The notes below the pieces were generated by a model. The model saw only the letters and a list, made by a program, of their open reading frames with translations. It searched no databases and was not told the origin of the DNA. The translations under genes were made by a program, and so were the position numbers. A stretch of 64,000 nucleotides of DNA from Staphylotrichum longicolle (lineage: Eukaryota > Ascomycota > Sordariomycetes > Sordariales > Chaetomiaceae): the NCBI GenBank assembly GCA_019096155.1, contig JAHCVI010000002.1, forward strand, positions 3,596,001-3,660,000. The letters run 5' to 3'. How positions within the stretch are numbered: position 1 is the stretch's first letter; each line of letters starts with the position of its first letter. Positions 23,557 to 35,080 of the stretch are shown piece by piece.

Positions 23557-26500
23557 AGAGAGAGAGAGACTTTTCAAAACTTACTTCTCGCCCTCGCCCT
23601 CCCTCCCCCGCAGGTCCTCCCACCGCTGCTGGCACTCCATCCACGCGACGGCCCGCTTCTTGGGGTTGATCTTCTTGACCTCGAAGCGGAACCGGCCGCT
23701 GACGGGCCTGTGGTCCGACACGCGCACCTCGTGCCGCTTGTAGTCGAGCTGCTCGATGCGGCCCCGGCCGCTGCCGCACCGGTACAGCAGCCGGTCGCAC
23801 CACGCCGGGCTGCGCTTCTTCTCGCTCGTGTCGTAGTTGTCGGTGCCGACGTCGTACTTGTACGTCGGCGCGAACGAGATGGGCAGCTCCTCAAACGCGC
23901 GCAGCCGGAACGCCGGGTTGCGCCGCCGCGCCACGAGCAGCTGGTCGCGCTCGAGCAGCTTGGCCAGGTTGCCCGCCTTGACGGCCGCGACGACCGTGTC
24001 GCGGCTCATGGTGTCGATGCGGTAGTTGAGGTCGCCGTTGAGCAGGCAGAGCTCGTGGTCCAGGATCATGGAGCCGTCGCCGCCGCCCACGAAGCTGTCG
24101 ACGCGCCCCGCCGGGTCGCGCTGCGGCGGGAGCAGCGACGCCTCCAGGATCGCCGCGATGTCGTTGTGCCGCGCGTTGGCCGACGTCTGGCCCGCCGCCA
24201 GGTGGCAGTTGATGAAGCAGAGCGACGTGTCGTCCACCATGAACCGCACCACGATGGCGCCCTTGTTGCCGTGCAGCCCGCCCATGCCGCGCTTGACCTC
24301 GGCGCTGCTCAGGTTGCTGATGCGCTCGCGGAGGTCCGCTTTGACGAAGATGCACGTGAAGAGGCCGACCAGTGGCGCCGTGTGCAGAATCTGGTACAGC
24401 CCGCCGCTCGCCATGTGGTCGTCGAGGGTCTGTGCGAGGAAGTTGCGCCAGTCGCGGTACTGGTGGCTCATCCGTTCCTGGTCCGAGCCTTCCTTCTTCT
24501 TGGGTTTGAGGAACCGTTCTGTCGCCCTGTTAGACATACTCTGATACGCCACCGAGTTGTTCATGGCTGGGAGAGGGGAAACTCACTCGCTGTGGCCGTC
24601 TTGTCCTCTAGGTCCACGAGCTCCTGGAACCCAAAGACGATGATATCCGGCGAATTGCTACTCTGCAACAGATCCCGAATAAAGGTCGCATCGGACTCAG
24701 AGTAACGCAGGCTATGGGGCGTGGATGCCCCGGCGTTCCATGTCAGGACGAGGGTCTTGATCTTCTCAAAGCTGCAGTACTCGGTGTCTTTTCGTTTCAT
24801 CTCGCTCTCGAGCCAGTCCTCCTGGAGGAGGCCGTCCCAAGTGCGCACGACATTATCTGCCCCGAGCGACACCACTTGGCATCGGTCGAGCTTGTAAAAG
24901 CTGGCCCGGTCGACAGCCACTCTCACGACCGGGTTCTTGTGAGCCTGCCAGTCCTTCTTCAGAGTCCACGGCGTCTGCTCCATATCGAAGACCGACATCT
25001 TGCCCGTGTTAAACCCGGCCCACATGTACCGACCCACCCCGGCCAGAGAGTTGATCTTGTACTGGCTGACGTTCATGACCCCGAGGCACGAGTAGTCCTT
25101 TCTCGAGTAGATGCTCACTTTCCCGTCGCTGTGACCAAAAATGACCTTGTCTGGATCCGACGTCAGGAGAGTCCCTGAAGTCACTTCGCCCGTGCTGTCT
25201 TGGATAAGCGGTCGAATCAGAACCTGAAACTGCGTGCGGCCATCCAGTGTAGGGAGGAAGACCCGTATCTCTTTCCCCGTCGCATACCACAGCTCGTCGC
25301 CAACGACCATGGAGAACATGTGCCCTTTTGGTACCCGGAAGGATTGTGTGGGGCCGTGGGACATGTTCGGGACGCCCTTTTCATCAGGTCCCCAGACGTG
25401 AAGCGTCCCGCTCTCATCCAGCGTCCACAGCTCGTTGTAATGCCGATAAATCTTGAGGATTTCGTGCCGACCGTGCGCGCTGGGCTTCGTGTTCATGATG
25501 CCTTGCGACTGCACATCGGCCTCTAGTAGGTCGCCGTTGTTGTTCCCGACCCAGACACGCTTGCCCTCCTCGTCCACATTCTCGCCCGGCTTGAAGGCTA
25601 CAGCCGTTCCCTTCATCCCCTCGCCCATGGCCAGGCTCATCAAGAGCTCCCCGTCCAGCACACTCCACGCCCTCGTGTACGTGCCGGTTGTGCAGACCAG
25701 GCCACCACAGACATCAAATACTCGGCTGTCATAATTCGTCGAGATCTCGTGCACGCCTTTGCCAATGTACGGCTTACTCCGGTTCGTCCTGGATGCGTCG
25801 GGGTAGGCGGCTGTGACGGGCGCCGAGTTGTCGGCCCTGGCGGAGCTCCCGGGTTGCCCGTCCAAGGGTCTGTGTTCGATGGGAGTCGCCGTGGCAGCCG
25901 CCGCGCGGAAATCGCTGGCAGCTCTGCTCGGCATCCGATCCACGCCCATGGTCATGGACCTGCCATTGAGCCTGGGAATAACGGGAGGGACATGGGTTGT
26001 CGGGGTGGATGAGACTCGTTTTTGCGCGGCCGCGCCAGCCGCCCCGATCTCATGCGGATGGTTCGTATTTAACGCTGGCCGAGGGGGCCGCGGAGGCGCT
26101 GAAGCAGCGTGCGCCGCGCGACTTGAGTCGATGAGGCTCAGCGGGCGCGCCGGAAGCGCTGGCGGCTGCTCACCAGTGAGCTGTGGTGTGAGGGGTTCCC
26201 CTGGCATGCCGCTGATGCTCTCTCTTTCAAGTCTCCGGGCCACGAGCGAATGGTGAAGAGGTGGGGGTTCAAAGGGCTCGTTGGCTGTGTGAAACGTCCT
26301 CGATCGCTGTATCCGTTCCGGGTGCGTTTTGGGTCGTGAAGGCAGCGCAGGCGGCGTGTCCTCGTCCATGGTCCCACTGCTACTCGGCGGACTGCTGAAG
26401 GGCGAGATCTTGTCGCTGGGGCGGTGCGGCACATCGACGGGCTGGCTCGGCTGCGAGAACAGGGAGAAGCGAGCAGCGCCAATAAGCGGTTTCTCTGCCC

Positions 26501-27219
26501 GGTTGACCGGGGGAGGAACAGGGCGGCCGCCATCCTTAGTCTCTCTCTCCCGCCTCAGCTCTACGGACCGTCGAGGAGGAGGGGGTGATGGTGGTTTCGA
26601 CGGTGTGAGGCGAGGGGATCTGCGGGGTTCGGGTACCGGAGTACGTGGGCGGCTCGGAATCTTGAATGGCTTTGTCGTCGTCGCCGGCGACGAGGGATTG
26701 ACCAGGGAGTCTGTGCTTACAAACGCGGGCCGGTCGCCGGTCGGCAATCCCAGACCTCTCTTCGGCGGCGAATGCGGCGGTTCGACTGTAAGGGAGGGGG
26801 GATGTGCGGGACGGGGACTGACGGGCGGCGGACCAGCGCGGGTGGGAGAGGTCGAGAGGCTGATGCTGGCGGCGGGATGGTTGATGGTGGACACGTTTAG
26901 CCTGTCTTTGGGGCGCGTTGGCGGGCGGGGGGTGCCTCGCGCGCCGAGGGACTCGCATCTCGTTCGCGCAGGCGGCCGGGGTTGGGCGCCGGCACCGGGG
27001 CCGGGGCTGGGGATGCGGTTCGGGACGAAGCGGCGGTTGGGGGATGGGCGTCGTTCTTGTTCAGGTTCTCGAACTTGGCTAGCAGCGAGGATACCGGTCT
27101 CTGACGGAACAATCAACAGTCAGCCTCGTAGCCTCACAAAAACGCTCTGGTCGCTGTGGCTGGGAAATGCTCACGAGGGATGAGCCGTCAGGGCCATCGT
27201 CTTTGGGCGGAGGATCCAT
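23367..27219 (-). CDS. inositol polyphosphate 5-phosphatase with N-terminal propeller, one apparent base loss
   Basis: Type II-like phosphoinositide/inositol 5-phosphatase. Exons 27219-27175, 27100-24587, 24518-23585 and 23457-23367. The first ~450 residues are Pro/Ser-rich with poly-proline segments; then comes a WD/beta-propeller-like region, and the IPPc catalytic domain from LVLTWNAGAS through GFQELVDLEDKTA, GNKGAIVVRF, LNGDLNYRID and SDHRPVSGRF. The N-terminal frame (RPVSSLLAKFENLNK) runs into a stop at 26897; the downstream frame joins if one base is missing near 26905 at AAG(G)ACAGG. With that base the CDS totals 1195 codons, exactly divisible by three. The last intron carries a TG/GA microsatellite, and the final exon codes KIVGYDKATAQRLINERAA. 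Confidence 0.9.
23525..23569. repeat. TG/GA compound microsatellite inside an intron
   Basis: A (GT)n tract followed by a (GA)n tract. On the coding (minus) strand it lies just after the GTAAGT donor at 23584 of the last 5-phosphatase intron, as a CT tract then a CA tract. Confidence 0.9.
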
Positions 27220-28281
27220 GGCAGCGGCGTCGGACTGAGAGCAGTAGATTCAGAGGTTGTGCAGCCTATTCGCCCATTCGCCCATTCACCCATCAACCCT
27301 CGGCCAGGGAGCTCCTTCTGTCATGAAATGGCGTGCATCCGGAAGCAAGTCCAGGCCGGCGCTGCTCTCTGCTGCAAGGAAACAACCTGGAACCTCGGTG
27401 ATGGATGCAGATGCAGGTGTATTCTGTTCGAAGGGTTGGTGCATGGGCGAGCAGCGGGGCACTGGCACTGGCAGGAGAAGAGTGGACACTGGGCGCTCGT
27501 TCTGTAACCTGTGTTCAGGTACGGCCCGGCTTGCGTTTGCAGTTGGCCCCAAAAATCCCACTCGAGCGCGAGACAGGACGGATCGGCCCCGTTCTGATAC
27601 AAGCCGATGTGGCACGCGTCGAGGGAACTTCCCTGGGGCCGTTGTTGGTCTGGGGTGGTGTGGGTGGATTGTCTCGTGGCTTCGCCTGGCAAATGACGAT
27701 GTGCTTCCCCTTTGGTAATTTACAGCGCAAGCAGTCCGAGGCGCGTTTTAGCAGTGGTCCGAGCCATGGGCGTTTGACGTTTCCCAATGTGGCCCCACAG
27801 AGCAGCCTGAATTTCAATGGGTGGTACTCTGTATTCGTATGAATACAGACTGTGTCCGTCTGGGATGTGGAAATACAAATTGTGTTTACCATCACATGAA
27901 ACTGGCAATTTCAAACGTTGAAATGCAAATCGGGAACCGACACCCAACTGGCACTTACACAGTGCGCCACAGCTCAGCCTCCAACTGTCCATTGCCCAAT
28001 GGTGAACGCAAACATGCGCAACAGCCGGCCCCACCAAGATCATACCCGCAAGAGCTGGCCCAAGCTTCAGCCAACTCCAAACGGCCAACCGGCAGGCTGA
28101 GAAACCAAAGAGCCCCCGGTCCGGACACACCCTTGTCTCAAGCTCGGCTCTTATCAATTGCATCACACGATTCCAACACAGCGAAGAGAAAGTCTACTTA
28201 ATCTAAAGAACAGCTCCTTCGCTGCCCGACTTTAACTGCAACTGGTTGCTCTCCTACCAGGAAGCTGTATTATCTAACAAG
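27220..28281. promoter_or_regulatory. divergent promoter region
   Basis: 1.06 kb between the 5-phosphatase (minus) and the DUF4748-like gene (plus). Includes a perfect 9-bp-stem inverted repeat at 27828-27849. No gene seen; the open frames have no family resemblance. Confidence 0.5.
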
Positions 28282-28862
28282 ATGAACACTGTATGTGGCT
28301 CCCCTCGTCTTTTTCTCTCCGCTGGCGCAGAGTGAGACTAATTTCAGATTTCAGATCCGGTCTTTCTGGTGAGAAGCGATGACGCCCGTCCGCCAATGCC
28401 ATCGTCAAATGCTAATGCCTCGTCTCTTAGGCTTGGTTGGGGATCTCTGTGTGTCGGTAAGGCAGCATCGCATCATTTTCGCGGGGTTCTAATCTGGCAA
28501 CTAACACCATGCTCTCAGCCGGCGGTGCGGCATACTACTTCGCCAAGCAGAGCATCAACGCCGACCGCCAATCTCGTCTGGAGGAGCAGCGGCGGAAGAA
28601 ATCGGTGGTGGACTCGCTCGAGTACTCTCAGAACGTCCCCACCCGACCGCTCTCCTCGGCAGCCATGGGTGGCTCTGATGCCGCGGCGCTGAACGGAGGC
28701 CCGGCGAGGACGGACACGGCAGGCTCGCCGAGCCAGGAATCCAGCAGCGACCCGGCGCCAACCAGACACGCCCCTGCCACCGAAGGCCAGCGGGTGGTGG
28801 AGAAGAGCAAGTACGAGAGCAGCGTCCCGTTCCGGAGTCCAAAGGGAGATCGCTTCTCCTAA
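28282..28862 (+). CDS. small DUF4748-like protein
   Basis: Short fungal protein of unknown function. Four exons, three of them tiny: 28282-28290, 28355-28368, 28431-28456 and 28519-28862, giving 130 aa that begin MNTIRSFWLGWGSLCVAGG. This splice choice gives canonical donors (GTATGT, GTGAGA, GTAAGG) and keeps one frame; using the AG seven bases upstream of exon 2 changes the frame and spoils the conserved start. A hydrophobic segment (about residues 5-22) is followed by AYYFAKQSINADRQ, EEQRRKKSVVDSLEYS and a Ser/Ala-rich disordered tail. Similar proteins look like small single-span membrane proteins, perhaps mitochondrial; that location is inference. Confidence 0.75.
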
Positions 28863-29426
28863 GGGTCATGCATGGGAGGATGTCGGTCATGGTCGGCAAC
28901 TATGGTTTGTTTTTTGAAGTCTTGTATTATACAAGGGCGGTGGTCCCCGCGATTCTGAAGTCTCCCGTCGAGATGCCAACACCGCGGGGCATCACATGGG
29001 ACCCCTTGGACGAAGCGTTGGATCATCGTGGCGCGCACCCTGTACCACCAGTTTGATGACTATCTTGCTATCTTGTGTTGCTTGGGATATACGTGGCTCT
29101 CTAGATTGGATGGGAATCTTCTGCCGAAACATAGAGGCTCTAGAGTATGACAGAATGTCCCACTACCTACCTTAGGCTACGGATACCGATAACTAGCTGT
29201 ACTTCGTTTCTCTCATCCTAAAGGTTCAATGCTTGCACTGCGCAGTGGCTGAGTGGGTCCAAGATCCCTGGCTGACATGGGGCTGCGCTCGCTGTCTTGG
29301 CGCGTTGCAGCACCGAAACCATTTCAGCCTTGCAGATTGGAAAGCGGCACCCTCCGCCAAACGCGCCGGCATCCAAGATCGCACGCCGCGCGTCAACTCC
29401 CGCCGCCGCTCGTGGCATCACAGGCA
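28863..29426. other. intergenic, no gene seen
   Basis: 3' flank of the DUF4748-like gene and promoter of the CID-domain gene. Nothing further recognised. Confidence 0.6.
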
Positions 29427-31360
29427 ATGGCGTCGGCAGAGCTGATTGTCGCCAAGACGGCGCTCTCAGGCGCTCTGTTCCGCGCCGACCCCCGGCCCTG
29501 CTCGCGCGACGACATCGAGTCGATGCTCGCCCTCGTCAACTCGACCATCGCCGAGTGCTCGCCCCCCAATGTCCAGGTTTGATAACACGCTTCATCCGTG
29601 TCGCTTTTTGACCGTTGTGTGGACCCATCGGCTAAGCCGCGCGCCAGAGATGCAAGCAATGGGCTCTCAGCAACCTGGTTCCTTCGTCGGCTCGGACGCC
29701 CCCGTTCTGCAAGTACCTGGTCGCACTCGCCAAGTCGTTTGCCGACGAGAAAGACGCCGCCGTTCGGGGGCCGGAAAGGCGCCGTGTGCCGTCTGCAAAG
29801 CGTCGGTGTCTGCATGTTCTCTACGTTCTCAACGACATCCTCTACCACGTCAAGTATCGCAACCGAGTCGACGCCTTCGCCGCGAAGCTGGAGCCAACGC
29901 TTCCGGCCCTGGTCAAGACCGCCGCATCCTTCCGCAACTGTCCCAAGCATATCCAAAAGGTCGCAGACTTGATCGATCTGTGGGAGGAGAACGGGTACTT
30001 TGACCGCAGCTTTATTGAACAGCTCCGGGCTGCAGTTAAGGAAGGACCTTCGTCTGGCGACGGGGCAAAGAATGGCACCGAGGTGGACGACCCAGTCAGC
30101 GCGGCTCTCAAGGCAGCAAAATCAGCACCTTGGGTTATGCCCGCGGTGCACGGCGACCCCTCGACGCCGTGGTACGATCTGCCCGCGGGAAACTGGCTTC
30201 CAGTCCTGGAACCGAACTCGACCCGCCCGATGAACCCCTCCATGATCAAGCCACTGGTTCTAGCACCAGGCCCGGCCGACAGGGCTCTTGTCGAAGCAGT
30301 CAAACACCTACTGGATGATGTCGACAGGATCTATGCCAAAGAAGCCAACCACGATGAGCTCCCACCCAACATCAGCCGCCTAGGCGAGCGGGTGGAACTG
30401 GACGAGATCACCGGGGAGATAATCAGCGGCGATACGTATTACGGCTGGTCTCGTGCCTTCTGCGGAAAGATGAAGCGCCGGGGACGGGGACGCAGTGCTC
30501 GCAACGACCGCGACGCAGGTGAAGACCGACGCGGTAGGGCCCGCTCCACAGGATCCTACAGTCGGTCAGGTAGCCGATCCCGCAGCTGGCGTCGGGACCG
30601 CAGCGGGGCGTCGAGCCGAAGCCGTAGCCGCCCTTCCTTCAAGCGGCAGAGAATGTCCGCGTCTCCCCAGGACCGGCGCCGCGGTCGCAGCCAGAGCCGG
30701 ACCCCAAGTGACCGGTCCAGTCCAGACCGTCACAGGAGTCGGAGCTTTCGTCGATCACGAAGTCGCTCGCATTCCCAGTCACGCCGTCGATCACGGTCGC
30801 GATCCAGGACCCGCAGTCGAGCACACCGGCCGCGGAGCCGAAGCCGCGATCGAGACGGGAGATACCAACCGAGAAGCCCAAACTATTCCTCATCCCGGTC
30901 CAGGAGCCGATCTTGGAGCCCCCATCGGTCTGCGCCAGGCCACCTCACCAATCACCCCCCGCCACCACCGAGGAACGGCTTCGTCCCTCCAAACCCGCCT
31001 CCTCCCGGCCATTGGCATCAACAACAACACCCGCCGCCGCCGCCGCCACAGATGCCGTTTCCGCTCCCCCCTCAAATTCCACACCAACCAGCCTTCGGTC
31101 TGGGCTTTCCTGTCCCGCCGCCTCCGCCTCCGAACTATCAGGGGTCATGGCCGCCCGTTCCCCCACCACTGCCGCCCCAGCAGGCGCAAAGCTTCTTCAT
31201 TCCCGGTAACAACGCGGTACCGCCTCCATTCCCGGGCGCGTGGCCGCCACACCCGCCGCCGCCGCCGCCCCCTCCTCCTCCAGCTGGGAACCACTACGGG
31301 TTTCATCAACAGGGACAGGGTCAAGGACGCGGGAGCCACGGCCCCGGTGGGTGGCGATAG
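29427..31360 (+). CDS. CID-domain, RS- and proline-rich nuclear protein
   Basis: Likely RNA-processing factor that binds the RNA polymerase II C-terminal domain. Two exons, 29427-29576 and 29648-31360, give 620 aa. Residues ~1-150 form a CID-type helical domain (RCKQWALSNLVPSS, CLHVLYVLNDILYHVKYRN, LIDLWEENGYFD). A conserved middle block includes YYGWSRAFCGKMKRRGRG. Then come a long Arg/Ser-dipeptide region (about 350-500) and a Pro-rich/poly-Pro C-terminus ending in GRGSHGPGGWR. The arrangement resembles CHERP/SR140-type U2 snRNP-associated proteins but lacks a visible SURP or RRM domain, so I give no gene name. The acceptor CCAG at 29644-29647 is the one that preserves frame. Confidence 0.85.
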
Positions 31361-32828
31361 GTGGAAGGGGGGGACAGGTGGCGTGGGAAGGGATGTATGT
31401 ATGTATGTATGTAGCGGCATCATTGCGAACATGTTCATGTTTTGCAAAGTGCTCTTTGAGTGGTTATTTCTGCTGTGATTCTTCTTGTGACTGAAAGCAG
31501 TTTTCACCGAGTTGTCAGATATAGAGAGACAAACAATCAGGGCTCCGGCCGCACACAGAAGGATAAAATTTGTAACGCGAAAACACGATTCCCACCTCTA
31601 TCATTTCGAATACCTAAAAAAGTAAAAAACAAAGAAGAACCCAGAGTGATCGAAGACGCCTCTCAATAAAAAAAAAGAACCTCAACAACTACAACTAAAC
31701 ATAAAAAGCGGCTCGGTCACGAAATGACGGCCTCCTTTCTTTACTTCCCGCCTGCCGCCTCCTTATCCTCCACCACCACCACCACCACCGCCGCCAATCC
31801 TCCTCCCCCTCGCAGCCTGCCTGTCTTGATCCCGTCTCTCCTCTTCAAAGTGAGAGAGGACCGACCGTCTTCGAGCATCCGCAAGGGTTGCAAAACACAT
31901 ACGCGTCAGCCAGCCCTCAGCTTGTTGTACCTTGTCCTTCTCTTCTGCTCTTGCGTGTTCCACGAATTCAGGGGGCAAACAGGGTCCAAGCTAGGTAGCA
32001 GGAACAAACTCCAAAAAGGGGGGCGGGGGGGGCACACAGGGGGAGAGGGAGGGGGCACACAGGGGAGAGGGAGGGGGAAGAAAAATAGCCATTGATTGTT
32101 TGGGCCCGCTATAGAAGAAAAAGGGACTTTGGGATAACGAACAGAAAAGTGGAAAAGAAAGCAGAAAAAGAAAAGAGAGATGGGGGGTAAAAAAAAATAA
32201 GGAAGAGAAAGTGCTGGAGGTGAACTGTAGTCTTTGAGAGAAGCGTTGAGAGCAGCGAGTGGTTGGACGCTGGAGGGGTGTTGTCGTAGTTTTCGCTCGG
32301 CCAGTTGGTCCAGTCTGTCTCATTTTTTGTTTTGTTTGCCCACCCCATATCCGTAGCTCCCATCGAATACGGCCCAACCAAGCCCAGCCCAGCCCAGCCA
32401 CCCCGAGTGACCCTGACCGCGACCCAACGCCCGCCTCGTACCGTCCCAGCACCCACGCGAAGCTCAGGATGGAAATCAAGGCCAATATGCAACGCACTCC
32501 GGTATTAAGGGTAGATGGTGACGCGTTCCGCTCGATCACAGCGGCAGGAAGGGGCGAGACGATGACGCCAACGCCAAAAGAAGACTCGCAAAAACCACAG
32601 CAGGGCAGAATCTGGCTTCCGCGAGGGGAAGACTGTTTTGGTGCCCGTGCCTCTCTCAACGCCCCAACTTGAAATATGATAACTCGGACGCATAAGACAA
32701 CATTGGATCCCAGGCGGCTGGGAGGAGATTGCAGTGGCGGGTTCTAAAGGTGAGACAACACAGTCAAAGATGGGCTCAGTGTCGACAATGAGAAAGAAGC
32801 TGGAGAATGTGTGATTGGCGGTGCTGAA
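31361..32828. other. 1.5 kb intergenic region, low complexity
   Basis: Between the stop codons of the CID protein (plus) and PP2A B56 (minus). Purine-rich, with a TATG microsatellite near 31394-31413, A-rich blocks near 31615-31700 and the G-rich block at 32018-32077. A 222-codon minus-strand frame here is compositional (Ser/Pro/Phe runs) and not supported. Confidence 0.55.
32018..32077 (+). repeat. G-rich tandem block
   Basis: Dense runs of 3-8 guanines with a repeated GGGGCACACAGGGG(G)AGAGGGAGGG unit (two copies). The spacing of the runs fits a possible G-quadruplex on the plus strand. Confidence 0.7.
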
Positions 32829-35080
32829 TCACCGCTGACTCCGTGCCGAGCCAACCGAGTTCTGTCTGTCGTGCATCCCGGGCCGACGATCCCTGCGGTC
32901 ACCGTCCTGCAGCTTCAGCGAGTCCAGTCTCTTCTGATTATCCTCGGCCGCGTCCACCTCGTCAACGCGCGGCAGCGTGCCCGCGGCCATCCGCGGTTGC
33001 GGAGGCCCAGTCGCGCCCGCAGACCCGTTGGCGGCCTTCTTCTTGTTGGCTTGGTCTTGGATGGCGGCCCATTTCCGTTGGCGGAGCGCTTCCCTTGACG
33101 CCGCGCTATTTTGCTGCTCCGTATATTCATGCGAGCAATCGTCGAAGAGTTGGGGGTTGATCTCCATGAACAGCTTCATGGCGTTGTAGACCATGCCGTG
33201 AATCGTTCTTAAAGATGGGTCAGTCACTACACGCCCACACAGTTAGGGTGCAGAAACATACCTGTTCCAATGGCCCTTGGAGTTCTCGTAGAGTGGCGCA
33301 AACATGATGGGCAAGATGATTTCGACATTGTCGCTAACCAGGTTGCAGAAATACTCGTTGTTCCAGAAGTAGAGCGCCCGTTCGGCGACCTGGAAGTGGG
33401 GGCTCGCCACCGATTTCGCGAGCTGGTGGAAGAGGGGTTCTTGGACCTTGGCGAACTCGGCCGGGTCCATGACCTCAAAGATGTCTTCGACCTCGTTGAG
33501 AAACATGACCTCTTTGGTGCTATTCACCTTGGGCCAATACCGCAGGAGACCGAGGACGACCTGTGCCTGATGTTAGCAACCAATTCCCAGAACCACTTGA
33601 TGGAGAGAGGCATACCTCTTCTGTCAGCGACGCATCCTTCTCGAGGAACTGCACAATGCAGTAGGCGAGCTGAGGGTGATACATGCTCAGACTCTTCACC
33701 TTGTGCAGAGGAATCAGAACTCTTGTGAGGAATAGCTTATGTTCCTCCTTCAAGGGGAGGGCAAAGCCGTTGATGATGGAACCCAGAATTTCCAGCAGCT
33801 CGGCAATGCCATTGAATCGCTCGGTCTCGTAGGTGAATTGGAAGAAGACGTTGTTGATGGAACGGCGGATGAAGGACCTGAGGTTCAGGAACTTGCCGTA
33901 TATGCGGTGCAGAGTCGTCTTCAAGAAGTCCCTTTCCCTGGGGTCCTCGGAGTCGAACAACTCTAGGAGCTGGAGGACGAAGCTGTGATCGATGTATGCC
34001 TTTGCTATGTTTGTGTTGAAGTCCTGGCTTTCGATAAAGCGCAGGAAGAATTCATACACAACCTGGATATGAGGCCAGGCAACTTCCAGCACAGGCTCAT
34101 CCTCTTCCGGGTCGAAGGCCTCGCCCTGCGGGTTCATGGGAGGCGGAATTGGGCGGAACAGGTTCTTGGCAAACATGCCAACGACGACGGGGTACATGGG
34201 TTCCGTGATGACTTGTCGGTTATTGGCCACATAGTCCAGGAGCTCGTGAAGAGCCAGTCGCTTGATTTCCTTGGACTTCATGTCGGCGCTGGCGTCGTTG
34301 AAATCGAAGATGACATTGCACTGCTCAATCTTCTTCATGAAGAGATCCTCGCGACGTCCTGGGGGAACCTCGTGGAAACCCGGGAGTTTCTCCAGCTCGC
34401 GGTGGGCAGAGATGTCGAACCGAGACGAGTGTTGGCGTCTAGGCGTCTTGGGGCCTTCGAGGACATCCTTGGGAGTTTGATGCAAGCGGTCAAACATCAG
34501 GGACTTCTGGCCGGCCTTCGGCGGGGCGAGATCGTGAGGCATGGTTTCGGCAGCACCAGGGGGGGGCACATGCTAAGGCGGCGTCAATCTCGGTTCATCA
34601 GCAATCAAAGTGACAATCGCTTCGTCTTACCGGAGCACTGGGGCTGATTATAACGGTTGGCGGTAGAGGACCGTGTCTGGCGGGCGTGCTGCCGCCGTTG
34701 GCGCCCTGGGGCTGGCCAGCAACACCCCCACCAAATCTGTCTGGGACGCCAGGGGTCTGGGCCGCGCTGCCGAGCTGGGCCTGGGCAGCGAGCGCGGCAT
34801 GGTCGCCATGTGCAGCGTTATTAGGAGGCAGCGGCTTGTTGCGGATGTCATTCAGGGTCGAGGTGGAGGAAGACGGTGTCAAGACAGGCGACTGGGTGGA
34901 ATCCCTTGCGGAAGCGTTCGGCGACGCGGTTCCGTCCTTCGAATCCTTATTCTTTTTGGAGGACTTGCTCGAATCCTTACCTCGCGAGAGCTGTTGTGTG
35001 GAACACGGTCAACAAACATGGCGAGATGCAATCGGGGAAAAGGGGGCGCGACTCACGACTCTGGCGCCGAAACGCTTCAT
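32829..35080 (-). CDS. rts1: PP2A regulatory B56 (B') subunit, Rts1-type
   Basis: Targeting subunit of protein phosphatase 2A, controlling mitotic and stress signalling. Exons 35080-35057, 34990-34631, 34572-33616, 33560-33262 and 33207-32829 give 672 aa. The first ~190 residues are disordered (Ser/Lys-rich, then Ala/Gly/Pro-rich). The HEAT-like B56 core follows, with family blocks such as ALHELLDYVANNRQVITEP, WPHIQVVYEFFLRFIES, FIRRSINNVFFQF, LAYCIVQFLEKDASLTEEV, YFWNNEYFCNLV and HWNRTIHGMVYNAMKLFME. The C-terminus is a charged tail. All four introns are canonical and every phase closes. A first exon of only eight codons makes the start slightly less certain than the rest. Confidence 0.95.

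Noticed and set aside
24519..24586. Upstream acceptor AACAG|GG at 24524/24525 for 5-phosphatase exon 3
   Set aside because: It would give TARATERFLKP; the next AG (24519-24520) gives TAKRFLKPKKK, which reads as the smoother continuation of the domain.
23506..24705. 399-codon plus-strand frame
   Set aside because: Antisense shadow of the 5-phosphatase catalytic exon.
30495..31478. 327-codon plus-strand frame
   Set aside because: Out-of-frame reading of the RS/Pro-rich exon of the CID protein.
31991..32659. 222-codon minus-strand frame in an intergenic region
   Set aside because: Low-complexity Ser/Pro/Phe composition from homopurine tracts; no domain and no clear splice or promoter support.
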